A stretch of DNA of 64,000 nucleotides from Batrachochytrium dendrobatidis JAM81. Lineage: Eukaryota; Chytridiomycota; Chytridiomycetes; Rhizophydiales. Positions 34,241 to 45,398 of the stretch are shown here, in pieces. Positions within the stretch are counted from its first letter, which is position 1. Each line of letters starts with the position of its first letter. The position numbers and the translations under genes were made by a program. The notes beneath the pieces were generated by a model. It saw only the letters and a list, made by a program, of their open reading frames with translations. It had not been told where the DNA came from and made no database searches. The stretch spans positions 1 to 64,000 of the forward strand of contig NW_006281105.1 of assembly GCF_000203795.2 (NCBI RefSeq). Reading direction: 5' to 3'.

Positions 34241-35416
34241 TCAATCTGAATCTGATTTCGGTTCTTCGAATCTCAACTCATGCTTTTTCATAAACCTTTT
34301 CAATTGTTTTCTAACACTGTGTACTCTTATTTTTGCCTTTTCATACTCTTGTTTCAATTGAATTTCATCCTCTGGGTTATACTTGGATCCATGTATATCT
34401 TTGCCCATTTCTAGCACTGACCATTGTTTGAATCCAAGAGTCATAGATTCATAATATTCTTTACGTTTTTTCTCTCGTATCTCTTTAGATGCTTCAAGTC
34501 TTTTCTTTATACGATCAAAGGTTCTCTGATATCTTTCGCTTAATCCAGCTATTTGATTCGACCCAGTATTAGCAGGCTCATCTTCGTCCATTGGTTGTTG
34601 TTGGTTTTGATTGGAAATACTTGGACTGATTTCATCAATTGGCCGTTTCCGACCTCGTTTGGAAGTACTTGGATCAACTACATCAATTGATTGCTGTTGG
34701 TCTTGATTGGAATTTTTTGAACTGACTGCATCAATTATTTCTTGCCAGTCTTCAGGAGTGCTTACACTGATTTCATTCATTATGAATTTCCAATATTTAT
34801 CAGAAGTGTTTAAATCGGATTGATCCATTGAATGCTGTTGGTCTTGACTGAAAGTACTTGGATCAGCTATATCAAACAGTTTATGCCATTCTTCAAAAGT
34901 ATCCGAATCGACTTTATCTGTTGAGTATTGCTGGTTTTTGTCGGGAATTCCTGTATTGTGTTCATCAGTTGATTGTCTCCGACTTTGTTTGGAAATGCTT
35001 GAACCGTGTTCATCAATCGGCCGTTTTCGACCTCGTTTGGAAGTGCTCGGACTGGGTTGATCAATTGGTTGATGCTGGTCTTGGTCGGAAGTATTTGAAT
35101 CGGGTTTATCAATTGGGTCAGAAACTTGGCTGGAAGTACTTGAACTGGGTTGATCTACTGTATTTTGCCAATCTTGGTCTGAATCAATCGGATCAAATAT
35201 GCTTTGCCAGTCTTTGTCAAGAATGCTTGAATTAATTTCATCCATTACTTTTTGCCAGTCTTGGTTGGAAGTATTTGGATTAGGTTCATCAGTCGGACCA
35301 GACATTTGGCTTGAAGTGCCTGATGCTTGGGGTGAGTCATCGTTATCAGTCGGGATCAGTATTGCATTAGTGGTTGCTGCCGCAGTCAGCACGAATACAA
35401 TATCAACCAATTTCAT
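34241..35416 (-). CDS. Secreted repeat protein with KRGRKRP motifs, 391 aa
   Basis: Unknown function. The first ATG (35416) gives MKLVDIVFVLTAAATTNA as signal peptide. Residues 25-290 are an acidic array of imperfect ~25-35-residue modules containing DWQ or DQQQ, then ID..., then PSTS. Some modules end in SKRGRKRPID, a strong classical nuclear-localisation-like motif, here present twice, with diverged SKQSRRQS copies. The C-terminus (about 295-391) is a separate basic, probably helical domain (SERYQRTFDRIKKRLEASKE ... MKKHELRFEEP). No transmembrane segment. Its paralogue is at 40315-41256. Module number differs between them, as expected of an expanding repeat. Nuclear targeting after secretion is inference. 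Confidence 0.8.
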   Translation of the reverse strand: MKLVDIVFVLTAAATTNAILIPTDNDDSPQASGTSSQMSGPTDEPNPNTSNQDWQKVMDEINSSILDKDWQSIFDPIDSDQDWQNTVDQPSSSTSSQVSDPIDKPDSNTSDQDQHQPIDQPSPSTSKRGRKRPIDEHGSSISKQSRRQSTDEHNTGIPDKNQQYSTDKVDSDTFEEWHKLFDIADPSTFSQDQQHSMDQSDLNTSDKYWKFIMNEISVSTPEDWQEIIDAVSSKNSNQDQQQSIDVVDPSTSKRGRKRPIDEISPSISNQNQQQPMDEDEPANTGSNQIAGLSERYQRTFDRIKKRLEASKEIREKKRKEYYESMTLGFKQWSVLEMGKDIHGSKYNPEDEIQLKQEYEKAKIRVHSVRKQLKRFMKKHELRFEEPKSDSD

Positions 35417-35512
35417 TAGATTGGTCAATGGGTTTAAACGATTAATACAAAAGTAGTGTCGATTATAGGAATGAACATACTCGATTGTATTTGTATTTTT
35501 GTATAGTAAACC

Positions 35513-35526
35513 AACCCTTTTAGGTT
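35513..35526. promoter_or_regulatory. ACCCT-type element upstream of secreted repeat gene
   Basis: AACCCTTTTAGGTT lies about 100 bases upstream of the start, followed by TAACC and CAGGGTTA. It is an imperfect version of the ACCCT-n-AGGGT inverted repeat. The paralogue has the identical site at 41353-41366. Confidence 0.4.
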
Positions 35527-36210
35527 AACCAACGACACAGGGTTACTTGATTGCTTGTAGTGAGCCAATATCAAACTAGGCAGTATGATGCTCCCTAATC
35601 ACAATATCATATTGATCAATTTGATGATCATATCGATTGAATTATGCTTTTACGACCCTTTTATCAGGTATATTGAAAAGCACCCTTCATGAGTGTTGTG
35701 TAATCGCAAATGCTCCTTTTTACAACCATATTCATGTCAAATGGATCACTTTAATATTCATCCAACAATGTCTGTATTCTGCATTGCAATATACAATGAT
35801 TACTACACATTGACTGCATTGCGTGTTCGATATACAACAACCATCATATGACACACAATCAAACCATAATGTTGAATCTATACTTTGTGCACTCTTAGTA
35901 ATCATACATTGTACGATCACCAAGTTTGAACCCATATCCATATATTGTGTTTGACTGTCAATATTGTCAATACAACTCTGTACACTCATTTGTTGTATTC
36001 TGAATCACAGATACAATCACAATCTAGTTCAACAACAATCATGACACATGTCAGTAATGCAACTGTTTATTACACACCAACACTGTTATTTGGTGGTCCA
36101 TTTACATCAATATGGCTGAAAGTTGTTGTTATATCACGTATTCTGGACATGATTTTGATATTACACATCCAGTTCCATCACATTGTTGCTGACCCATCAT
36201 TGTAATGCTG

Positions 36211-36816
36211 TATGTATCAAACACTGGCATGTCACCACAACCATAACCAGTAAAACGACACTCGAGTTGTTTACTGTGGTCAGTATATGCAGCCTAGTTC
36301 AACTACACATACTAGATCCAGTCTGTTGGTTGTTTCAGTTGACCATGACTCACTTTTGATGTTTTGTCCGTGATCGACAATACAAATGTGTCGAACTGAA
36401 CCCAAACTACACGACTCGACTGTTTGTGTCAATTGGATCGTGACTGAGATATGCGATCATGATGTGTATTCAATCCATACCATGTATTACCAATGCAATA
36501 GTATGCGTGACCATCGTGTATCAAACAATTACGATACACACTGGACTGATCCAATACATGCACGGCTTGAACATATCACACAATCAAACATGAACACACC
36601 ACATTAAATATGCATATAGTATCACTTTGTCACTAATGAATTGTATTCAGTCGAGTTTATTGAGAGTCTGTTTGCGACTCTTGACAGCGTGGTGAGTGTC
36701 TTCAGGTACAGCTACTTGATGATTATCACCAAGAGTTCCGATGTACATCATATCAACTGTAAAATAGTCATGGTCATCATCCATGCAACAAATAACCAGT
36801 TTATTACTATATCTGT
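36211..36816. other. AP2 3' flank and intergenic DNA
   Basis: No gene is seen. The segment GATCCAATACATGCACGGCTTGAACATATC (36549-36578) recurs at the 3' side of AP3 (59325), marking the AP duplication unit. Confidence 0.5.
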
Positions 36817-38453
36817 TTAGCCATCAAATTTCTTGTAATTAGGCTTTGAATGCTTACTACCACGGAGAGTACTACCAAGTCGCGACAATGATCTCCTAAG
36901 AGTAGATGTGCCATCTGAACTTGAACCACTTGGTTGTTCAGGCAATCTAACAGTATTCATCAAATTCATGATCAATATCAATTGACACATCCACACACCA
37001 ATATCAAACAACTTACTGTGATGGTGACCAGAGCACTTCATGACCGTTTGAAATAATAGGATATCCATCAGTCGAGACTTCGCATCCACATCCAGGACCA
37101 AATCCAATGCGTGTATTTTGTAAATCAAATGTCAATCCAAGTCGAATCATAAATTGTATACCAAGAGTTGCGTAATCACTTGAACAAATTTTTACAGCAA
37201 ATCTAACTATAATCCAACATATATATTAGTCAGGTTAATCAAACAACACACATTACATACAATTGTCAAATATTTACCATATTTAGAGTCAATTCTCTGC
37301 ATATAGTCTTTGGGACCTAGTTTGATTGTTACAACGGAATCGCGATTGTCATCAGTTACAGGGGTTTGAGCAAACATTGTAATTGAAAGCGACGGCATCT
37401 TGTTCCAATCGATATTATAATTGGGCTCAAACATTAAATAGTTTTTCCGCAATCTCTTTTTAATCCTTCTTTTGCCGAGGTGATTGTTACTAAACATAGT
37501 ATTCTTGACAGTGATCGCATCACTATCAAGAATAGCATCAATCAACGTTGTCACGACTATTTCAGGGAGACATATATATGTAAAGCATGTATGTATAACC
37601 GAATACAAAGTACGTCCATATTCCACCTTTTTTTGGAATCCAGCAGGCAGATCCACTTGTTTGTCATTGACTAGTATACTCTTGATGTCGACAGTAAATT
37701 CATCGGTTGTTGGTGATTGTACCCATGCAACACTTTTTCCATCCGTTCTGCATTTTGGAGTTATGTCCGTGTTTCCTATATTGATGAAGCTTTCCTGCAA
37801 CATCTCATATGGACATAGTTGAATACTAACCTCGTTACTGGGAATGACATTATTGCTGTACAAAGCATCCATCGCAGTGGTTTGTGAATGATGATTTGAC
37901 AACAAGGGATAGGCAAACCCAAATACTCCTTGTTTGAGTTTTCCACCAATGCCAATTAGATCTGGCGACTTTTTTTCAACCAAGATTGCTGGTAAATTGA
38001 TGCCAGTTATTTCGGTACCCGGAATCGTCACAGCGGCTGTGGAACTAAATCCACTATACTCTTCGCCTTTGTAATTTATAGTAACGGTCTTTCCACTTGT
38101 AATACTTTGTATAGCCAAACCTATATCGCTGCTTGAACTAGAAAGTGGTACGATCGTATCAGCCATTGATGAATCGACTTGTAAATTCAACTATTTTAAA
38201 CAAGTATGAGATTGATTAAACGTGATGCAAATTGATATCAAACTACAATGCATGACATGATACATACATCGACTCCATTAACATTGGATCTAATTGTGAA
38301 GCATTTGTTAATACCACCACTCAATTCAACGGGTGATCGTTTTGATAGCCTATTGTTTGATTGACCAGTAATTTCAATTGGTGATTCTAATACAAGTCGA
38401 ACTGCAGAAACCGCCTGTAACGCAAGTAGAACGCATTCTAGAGTAATCAGCAT
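36817..38453 (-). CDS. AP2: secreted pepsin-like protein with degenerate catalytic triads
   Basis: Four exons (38268-38453, 37278-38190, 37017-37206, 36817-36946) give 472 residues with the same phases as AP1. The signal peptide is MLITLECVLLALQAVSAV and the dibasic site is LSKRSP. First triad DSS at residues 68-70; the second aligns as HTC at 262-264, replacing the catalytic aspartate by histidine. The pepsin signature LGIQFMIRLGLTFDL...RIGFG is intact and cysteines match the paralogues. Intron 2 starts GTAAAT (canonical, unlike AP1). The C-terminal tail (STLRRSLSRLGSTLRGSKHS) is basic and differs from AP1/AP3. Extracellular, probably without protease activity. It lies between the two copies of the secreted-repeat duplication. 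Confidence 0.86.
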
Positions 38454-38574
38454 TGTATCGAGTAATGTGATGAAAGTGTTGTGAATCTGGTACATGATTG
38501 CCGTTTTATAATGACGGCAGCTTCAAGGGTGACAATCGACACTTTCCAAATGGGTATTTAGAAAACGCCAAAAA

Positions 38575-38588
38575 CACCATGCAGGGTG
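38575..38588. promoter_or_regulatory. Imperfect ACCCT-AGGGT element upstream of AP2
   Basis: CACCATGCAGGGTG, 122 bases upstream of the AP2 start, aligns with CACCCTGTAGGGTC (AP1) and CACCCTATAGGGTG (AP3). One arm has diverged. Confidence 0.35.
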
Positions 38589-38800
38589 GATCAATATACA
38601 AACATTGATGTTAGTGGAAAATTAACCTCAGTAATATGCTGTGTCGATATTCCAAATTGCGGTCATGTATCCAGTGATCAGATAGCGTCAGATCATTACC
38701 CTGATCATGGATAATTATCATCACACATACAATCCATTACTACAACACATACTGACACTGTATACCAAATACTTGACTGATTGTCCAATTGGTCATGTTT

Positions 38801-39999
38801 TGGATCACTCGGACACAACAGCATCAAACAGCCTGTTGTTTCAGTATTTCAAAACCATGACTTTTCCATTGATATGACTGCACAGTCATTTTAGGTCAAT
38901 GTAGACTGTACACATCAAACACTGCTGATTGTGTCACAACATGATCACCATCAAACTCGGCAATCTGTCGCTGCTACACTGAATGAGTGACATTGTACTA
39001 TAATTGAATTGGAGATTGGCAGGTCGTTCAACAAACTGGCCGTGTCAACAGGTCAGATTGTCATCGTGTACATGAACCACAATGGATGATCATGTCATTC
39101 AAATCGGCACACAATCTACTGATATATGCAAAACAACACCACCAATACAATACAAATCAAACCCAATCACAAACGTGGTGTTGAATCCAATGCATGCGAG
39201 TACTTTTAAACACATGATACACACTGATGGTGATGGTTGCTGACAGTCACATTGCAGTGTACATGTCCACCAGTGTCCACTGTCATGTCGATTGTTGCTA
39301 TCCGTGACATCCAACTAGATCACAATCAATGTCTAACAAATACAACACAGTAAACTAGCCACGAGTATCCAAGAGTATATCAATTGATGTGATCCAACAA
39401 AACAGCATAGTATTGACTGTTTTGTTAAAGTGCATTCAATCAAGACACTCCAGTATCTCGAGTAGAAATATCAGATCTGTTCACCTTTGTACTGAATCCG
39501 CAACAACTCGCACAGATTAGAAACAAAGTTTGGACAAGTCGAAATAGCTCAAATTTACAGCTGAAACCAAAATGGTATACAATCGCATTCATGTAGAGTT
39601 GAACACTATCTTGCAGTGATTGACTGTTGGTTTGGAATAAACAATGCTGAATATTGGTTGTAGTTTTGTACTTGACATTGACTGTTGACTCAATATACAT
39701 TATGAATTATTATAAACAGTGTCGATGATATGATGCACACAAACTATGATTTGAACTGAAATAGTCTTGAACCGGCGTTTGTTGTTTCTGTTGTATTTTG
39801 AATCACGGATACGATTGCAATCTAGTTCAACAACAATCATGGCACATGCCAGTAATGCAACTGTTGTTTGTATGCCAACCATGACATGACACTGGCTGTT
39901 TATTACACACCAAAACTGCCACTTAGTGGTCCATTTGCGTCAATACGACACCACCAATACCACATCACATATATTACATTACAAACTGACACAACACTG
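38801..39999. other. Intergenic DNA with LINE-tail-like and dispersed repeat fragments
   Basis: 38960-39260 shares words with the LINE tail at 21150-21360 (GTTCAACAAACTGG; ACTGATGGTGAT). 39770-39960 carries a copy of the dispersed segment GATTGCAATCTAGTTCAACA also found at about 36020, 41825 and, inverted, 44545. No gene is supportable. Confidence 0.5.
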
Positions 40000-40314
40000 A
40001 TTGACCAATATCAAACCAGTTGATGGCATAATCTACATCCAACTTTGAACAAGTGTATTGCTCCGTTTGTTGTACAATGCACGATATGGTCAGTTGGTGG
40101 TATCATGCAAGTGCGATTGGTAGTTACAATCAACACTGGTTGTTATCATGTCATTGATGTATATGTAATAAACCGTGTCAATGTATCAATCAACAACCCA
40201 GTAACTATTGATGTAATACCCAACACAGTATACAATCAATGATATGGTTGTTGACTCATTCACAATACTCGATAAATATCAACATATCAGAAAGTTTAAA
40301 TTTATTCAAAATCA

Positions 40315-41256
40315 TCAATCCAACTCCGGCTCTTCAAAATCTAAACCATGCTTTTTCATAAAACCTCTCAGGTCTCGTCTTAAATTGTATACTTTTCTGC
40401 TTGCCTTTTCATACTCTTTTTTCAACTGCTTTTCAGTGTCTGGGTTGTACGTTGAGTTGGGTATCTCTCTGCCCATTAATAGCGCTGATTGCTGCTCCAA
40501 TCCAATTGCTTGATGGTCATAATATTCTTTGCGTTTTTTCTTTTGTATTATTCTAGACGCTTCAAGTTTTTGATTTATACCATCAAGAACCTTCTGATAT
40601 CTTCGACTTAATCCAGTCACTTGATTCGATCCAGTATTGCCCGACCTGTCATGAATCATTGGTTGTTGTTGGTCTTGGCTGGGAATATTTAGACTAATTA
40701 TATTCATTAGGCTTTGCCAGTATTTGTCAGAAGTGCTTGGACCAGCTATATCAGTTGGCTGTTTTCGGACTTGTTTGGAAGTGCTCGGACCAGCTATATC
40801 AGCTGGCCGTTTTCGTCCTCGTTTGGAAGTGCTTGGACCAGCTATATCAATTGGTTGTTGTTGGTCCTGATTGTGAATATTTGAATTGACTTCATCAATC
40901 AAGTCTCGCCAATCTTCTGGAATGCCTGGATCGGGTCCATCTATTATGATTTTCCAATCTTGTTCAGAAATACTTGGACCCAATTCATCAATTGGTTGTT
41001 CTTGAGCTAATTTGGAAGTACTTGGATCAACTACATCTATCGATTGTTGCTGGTCTTTGTCGAAAATGCTTGAATTAATTATATCCATTAGGCTTTGCCA
41101 GTATTCGGAAGTGCCTGGATTAGGTTCATTGGTTGGACCAGATACTTGACTCGAAGTGCCTGATGCTTGGGGTGAGTCATCGTTATTAGCCGGTATCAGT
41201 ATTGCATTAGTGGTTGCTGCCGCAGTCAGCACGAATACAATATCAACCAATTTCAT
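40315..41256 (-). CDS. Secreted repeat protein with KRGRKRP motif, 313 aa
   Basis: Paralogue of the gene at 34241-35416 with an identical signal peptide (MKLVDIVFVLTAAATTNA) and the same opening, ILIPxNNDDSPQASGTSSQ. It has fewer modules; these read e.g. DIAGPSTSKRGRKRPADIAG followed by the diverged STSKQVRKQPTD. The C-terminal helical domain (SRRYQKVLDGINQKLEASRI ... MKKHGLDFEEPELD) aligns with the paralogue. It is 78 residues shorter, nearly all from the repeat region. No intron. Function unknown. Confidence 0.8.
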   Translation of the reverse strand: MKLVDIVFVLTAAATTNAILIPANNDDSPQASGTSSQVSGPTNEPNPGTSEYWQSLMDIINSSIFDKDQQQSIDVVDPSTSKLAQEQPIDELGPSISEQDWKIIIDGPDPGIPEDWRDLIDEVNSNIHNQDQQQPIDIAGPSTSKRGRKRPADIAGPSTSKQVRKQPTDIAGPSTSDKYWQSLMNIISLNIPSQDQQQPMIHDRSGNTGSNQVTGLSRRYQKVLDGINQKLEASRIIQKKKRKEYYDHQAIGLEQQSALLMGREIPNSTYNPDTEKQLKKEYEKASRKVYNLRRDLRGFMKKHGLDFEEPELD

Positions 41257-41352
41257 TAGATTGGTCAATGGGTTTAAACGATTAATACAAAAGTAGTGTC
41301 GATTATAGGAATGAACATACTCGATTGTATTTGTATTTTTGTATAGTAAACC

Positions 41353-41366
41353 AACCCTTTTAGGTT
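41353..41366. promoter_or_regulatory. ACCCT-type element upstream of D2 gene
   Basis: AACCCTTTTAGGTT, identical in sequence and distance to the D1 copy. Confidence 0.4.
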
Positions 41367-42020
41367 AACCAACGACACAGGGTTACTTGATTGCTTGTAG
41401 TGAGCAACCATCAAACCATAGTATGCTGATCCCTGTTCATAATATCATATTGATCAATTTGATGATCATATCGATTGAATTATGCTTTTACGACCCTTTT
41501 ATCAGGTATATTGAAAAGCACCCTTCATGAGTGTTGTTTAGCCACAAACGCTCCTTTTTACAACTGTATTCATGTCAAATGGATCACTTTAGTATTCATC
41601 ATGCAGTGATTACTACACATTGACTGCATTACTTGTTTGATATACAACAACCATCATCATGACACATAATCAGACTATAGTGTTGAATCTACACATTGTA
41701 CACTCTTAGTAATCATACATTGTACGATCACCAAGTTTGAACCCATATTCATGTATTGTGTTTGACTGTCAATGTTGTCCATACAACTCTGTACACACAT
41801 TTGTTGTATTCTGAATCACGGATATGATTGCAATCTAGTTCAACAACAATCATGGCACATGTCAGTAATGCAACTGTTTATTACACACCAACACTGTTAT
41901 TTGGTGGTCCATTTACATCAATACGGCTGCAAGTTGTTGTTATATCACATATTCTGGACATGGTTTTGATATTACGCATCCAGTTCCATCATATTGTTTC
42001 TGACCCATTATTGTAATGCT

Positions 42021-42649
42021 GTATGTCACCATAATCATGGACATGAACATGAACATGTGGTTTCACGTATAATATTACAACCACGCATGTCGTTGGTTGA
42101 ATCATCACTACTAGTGTATACTACAATACACTACACTACATGTATGTTGACATGTGTTGTACCAATTTGGTTGCATTGCTACAATGTGGCATGCTCCAAC
42201 CTGTTTGAATGACTGTTGTGCAACATATTGGTATTGTACACATGTGATACTGGTCACCAACAAAGTGATCAGCGGTATTCTATCGTATCATTCAATCACT
42301 GACTGCCAATACTTCAATTATGAATATTATCCACCATTTCATGACACCATCTGATACATTCAGTGCACAGTAGCTGATTGGTGCAATATGATCAATTCAA
42401 GCATACTATTACATTGGAAATGGTGGTGACAATGCAAGGTGTTTATTGGAAAAACATGACTGAATGCTTACATGACGAATGCAAATTGACAGTATAAATC
42501 ATATATACACACTGCAGTACAACATATTCTAAACGAGGTTGTTAATAGCGTGATTTCAGTTTTACAATGAAATTGAATTACCAAGCAGTCTAGTGTTCAA
42601 GCATTGATTTACTATACACTTTTAGTTCTGGTGGTTTGCGTAGAAATGT
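42021..42649. other. Intergenic region
   Basis: No recognisable gene or repeat beyond the short words shared across the intergenic DNA of this window. Confidence 0.4.
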
Positions 42650-43564
42650 TCAAGTAGACTTTTTATATCCAATGAGTTCTAGCATTTGTCGTTTGAGTCT
42701 ATCAAACCTTGATTCTGGTGGAGGAAATTGAAGATCATATTCTTGAGTTGCGCTAGATTCACTTAGATATCTAAGAATTCTAGTCTCAGGGTTAAAGTGT
42801 ATTTTAGCTTCCCTTGAACCAGCATCGTGACTTGATTTCTGATGATGTTTTTTAGAATGATCGTGTTTTGAGCCGTGGGGTTTAAAAGTAGATCCGGGTT
42901 TCAAGATGGATTTTAATTCTGGAGTAGGTTCAGATACAACGCTTATCGATGCTTCTTCGAGAGGTTCAAGAGCCAACTTGCAACACACCCATAATCTTCC
43001 TAGTGCACATTTCTCCAATTTTTTTTGATCAGATGAGCTCATTCTACGCCTACGCCCTGATTGTTTAGCCGTTAGTACTCTTTCTTTTGCCTTGGCGCTC
43101 ATCTTGTGTGGATATCCGTCTCCAACATTTTCTGGAATTTTCATACCCATATCCCTCATGCGTTCCTCGACTTCATCGAGTTTTTGCTGAAGTGTGAGAA
43201 TAGGTCGCTCGTTCTCTGGGATATAGTTTTTAGGAAGATGGCAGGCGTCGTCGTATGATGCACCATCAAATATATCATCATCAAACCCAAATAACTCGAA
43301 TAACTCAAATAATTCATCGGGCTCGTTGGACTCTTCAACAGAGCTGTCTGAATCATCGGAATCTACAGTTGATTGAGCTACATCATGATTGGTTCCAGTT
43401 GATTGTTGTTCTGTTCCAGTTGAAGCGCAAATACCAGTGTGTTGCTGCATGTGTGTTGAGCATTCTTTTACAGGTTCTGATTCGATGGCAGACGGACGAT
43501 CGATGACTACCGCACTGACTGTCACCGACAATAGCAACAACACAATAGTCGATATGAATTTCAT
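42650..43564 (-). CDS. Secreted protein with SILK and RVxF-type PP1-docking motifs, 304 aa
   Basis: Unknown family. The first ATG (43564) gives the signal peptide MKFISTIVLLLLSVTVSA. After a Thr/Gln/Ser region comes an acidic stretch (DSDDSDSSVEESNEPDELFE, residues about 67-86). A basic cluster GRRRRMSS lies near 170-177. Then SILK (residues 219-222) and, 35 residues later, KIHF (254-257). These match the two protein phosphatase 1 docking motifs, [GS]IL[RK] and [RK]-[VI]-x-[FW], in the order used by inhibitor-2-type regulators. Between them is a His/Lys-rich linker (SKHDHSKKHHQKSSHD). Six cysteines are scattered. No intron. PP1 binding is a prediction from short motifs; secretion comes from the signal peptide. 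Confidence 0.78.
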   Translation of the reverse strand: MKFISTIVLLLLSVTVSAVVIDRPSAIESEPVKECSTHMQQHTGICASTGTEQQSTGTNHDVAQSTVDSDDSDSSVEESNEPDELFELFELFGFDDDIFDGASYDDACHLPKNYIPENERPILTLQQKLDEVEERMRDMGMKIPENVGDGYPHKMSAKAKERVLTAKQSGRRRRMSSSDQKKLEKCALGRLWVCCKLALEPLEEASISVVSEPTPELKSILKPGSTFKPHGSKHDHSKKHHQKSSHDAGSREAKIHFNPETRILRYLSESSATQEYDLQFPPPESRFDRLKRQMLELIGYKKST

Positions 43565-44876
43565 CCTGTTGACGAGAATGAATGTGATAAAGTTTGTCAA
43601 CTAGTAGGACAATTCTTGGTAATGAATGGGTCGGTTGTGGATATGCACTATGCTTTCATGACGGTTAAAAATATATAATCAAGACATAAGGGTTATATAA
43701 GCTTATGCAGGGACGACTTGACACTGTTCAGGTATATGTAGCACAGATACTCACATGCAAGTTTTTTATGCACAACTCTTCAGCCATTGAATGAAGCAGG
43801 ACTCAGTCAAGGACTGCTAACCCTGACGCATTTACTAAAAAAAATATTGAAATGAGTTGCATGATCAGTCAGTTTCAAGTTACGGTCAGTATAGGGTAAC
43901 AGTTTATCCACACAACAGCTGGTCAAATATTAGTGGTAAAATCCTTCAAACGGCTCTGCCTCAACACTTGATCTAGTGATATGACACTGTTGCAGTCCTG
44001 TTCAATGCAGTATGGATTGATGGTCATATCAGCAATATCAATACTTTATGTCAACTGTAATATTTTCAATACGCAAACTCAAAGTATTGCCAATGATTAG
44101 AAAAGCTTCAACAGAACTCTTGAACTGTCAATTGTCATGCTATCAATAGTATGAACATCCGACTCAATACTGTACATGACTGGTTGTCAATAGTCTTGCA
44201 GCGTTTACTTGACAAACTTGATTCCTGTTTCGATTATACAAACATGACATCAAACACATGTCTACTTTGGAACAAGACGTTGAGTTGAATGTCCAGCAAT
44301 ATACAAAAATATACAAAAACAGCACGAATTGAATGTCAAAACTCGATTACTAACAATTTCAAATCTACAGAAACGAATACGACAACTTGCAGTCTAGTCA
44401 TGTAAACGGAATACTAACAGTGTTGGTGTGTAATAAACAGTCAGTGTCATGGACTGGTTGACAATACAGTGGTGTTGTTGGTGGTGATTGGCATGCAAAC
44501 AACAGTTGCATTACTGACATGTGCCATGATTGTTGTTGAACTAGATTGCAATCGTATCCGTGATTCAGAATACAACAAATGAGTGTACAGAGTTGTATTG
44601 ACAATATTGACAGTCAAACACAGTACATGAATGTGGGTTCAAACTTGGTGATCGTACAATGTATGACTACCAAATGTGCACAAAGTGTAGATCTAACATT
44701 ATAGTCTGATTGTGTGTCATATGATGGTTGTTGTATATCGAACACGCAATGCAGTCAATGTGTAGTAATCATTGTATGTTGCAATGCATAATACAGTCAT
44801 TGCAGGATGAATACATAAAAATGTTTCATTTTATGTGAATACAACTATAATGAAAGACCGTTATTTAGGCTTGGAA
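43565..44876. other. Intergenic region with inverted dispersed repeat (44400-44800)
   Basis: 44400-44800 is a reverse-complement copy of the segment at 35760-36070 / 41630-41900 (GATTGCAATCTAGTTCAACA and flanking CATTGTACGATCACCAAG). The rest shows AAGGGTTATATAAGC near 43687, a possible TATA box with an AGGGT half-site upstream of the 43564 gene. No gene is seen. Confidence 0.5.
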
Positions 44877-45398
44877 TCACTTCTTTCCTGTCATCTTTGC
44901 TATAAATTTCATAAACCCATTTTTCTTTTCTTTTATAGGTAAAACATTGACTACTTTTTTTTCTTTTATAGGTAAAGCCTTGATTACTTTTTTTTCGTTT
45001 TTTGGTTTCAATTCGCCTTTTCTTTCTTTTATGAGTCTTTCCTTGATTCCTTGAACTCGTTGCCTCCTCTGTTTTGCAAGTTCTATTTTTTGTCTTTTCT
45101 GATTCAAAATGTCTAAATGTTTCTTTAGCCCATTTTCTTTTTGTTGTCTAAGATTAAGCCTGTGATTATTTAGTTCTTTGTACGCCTGTTTATAATTTGC
45201 TATAGCATCCTGTCGCTGTTGTATTTTTGATACTGGTGGTATAGGTGAGCGAGCAAACATGTGCACATCTTGTTCTGGTAATTCCAATTCCAATGCACGA
45301 CGCTGCAAGTTGGGGTTATCTTCTGGACTATCAGAAGGAACAGCTGCAAGAGCCATGCTAGAAACCCCAAGAACAATACTCCATTGAACAAGTTTCAT
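44877..45398 (-). CDS. Secreted lysine-rich protein, 173 aa
   Basis: Unknown function. I start at 45398, giving MKLVQWSIVLGVSSMALAA as signal peptide; the frame is open further upstream but without a hydrophobic start. The sequence QRRALELELPEQ follows (dibasic RR near residue 34). The middle (about 60-130) is Gln/Lys/Arg-rich and probably helical (QKRQKIELAKQRRQRVQG). The C-terminus has repeated KALPIKEKKV / NVLPIKEKKN units ending in KFIAKMTGKK. Very basic (pI certainly high). Such a tail could bind nucleic acid or membranes; nothing specific is recognised. No intron. Confidence 0.72.
   Translation of the reverse strand: MKLVQWSIVLGVSSMALAAVPSDSPEDNPNLQRRALELELPEQDVHMFARSPIPPVSKIQQRQDAIANYKQAYKELNNHRLNLRQQKENGLKKHLDILNQKRQKIELAKQRRQRVQGIKERLIKERKGELKPKNEKKVIKALPIKEKKVVNVLPIKEKKNGFMKFIAKMTGKK

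Larger units (their letters stand above)
33890..36210. repeat. Segmental duplication D1 around a secreted repeat protein
   Basis: This block and 40000-42020 are homologous end to end: 3' flank (CAATACTCGATAAATA, CAACATATCAGAAAG), the gene, a nearly identical promoter (35417-35570 versus 41257-41400) and the far upstream region to the GTTATTTGGTGGTCCATTTA segment at about 36085/41895. Flanks are better conserved than the coding repeats. AP2 sits between the two copies. Confidence 0.85.
40000..42020. repeat. Segmental duplication D2
   Basis: Second copy of the block at 33890-36210, same orientation, containing the paralogous secreted gene at 40315-41256. Confidence 0.85.
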
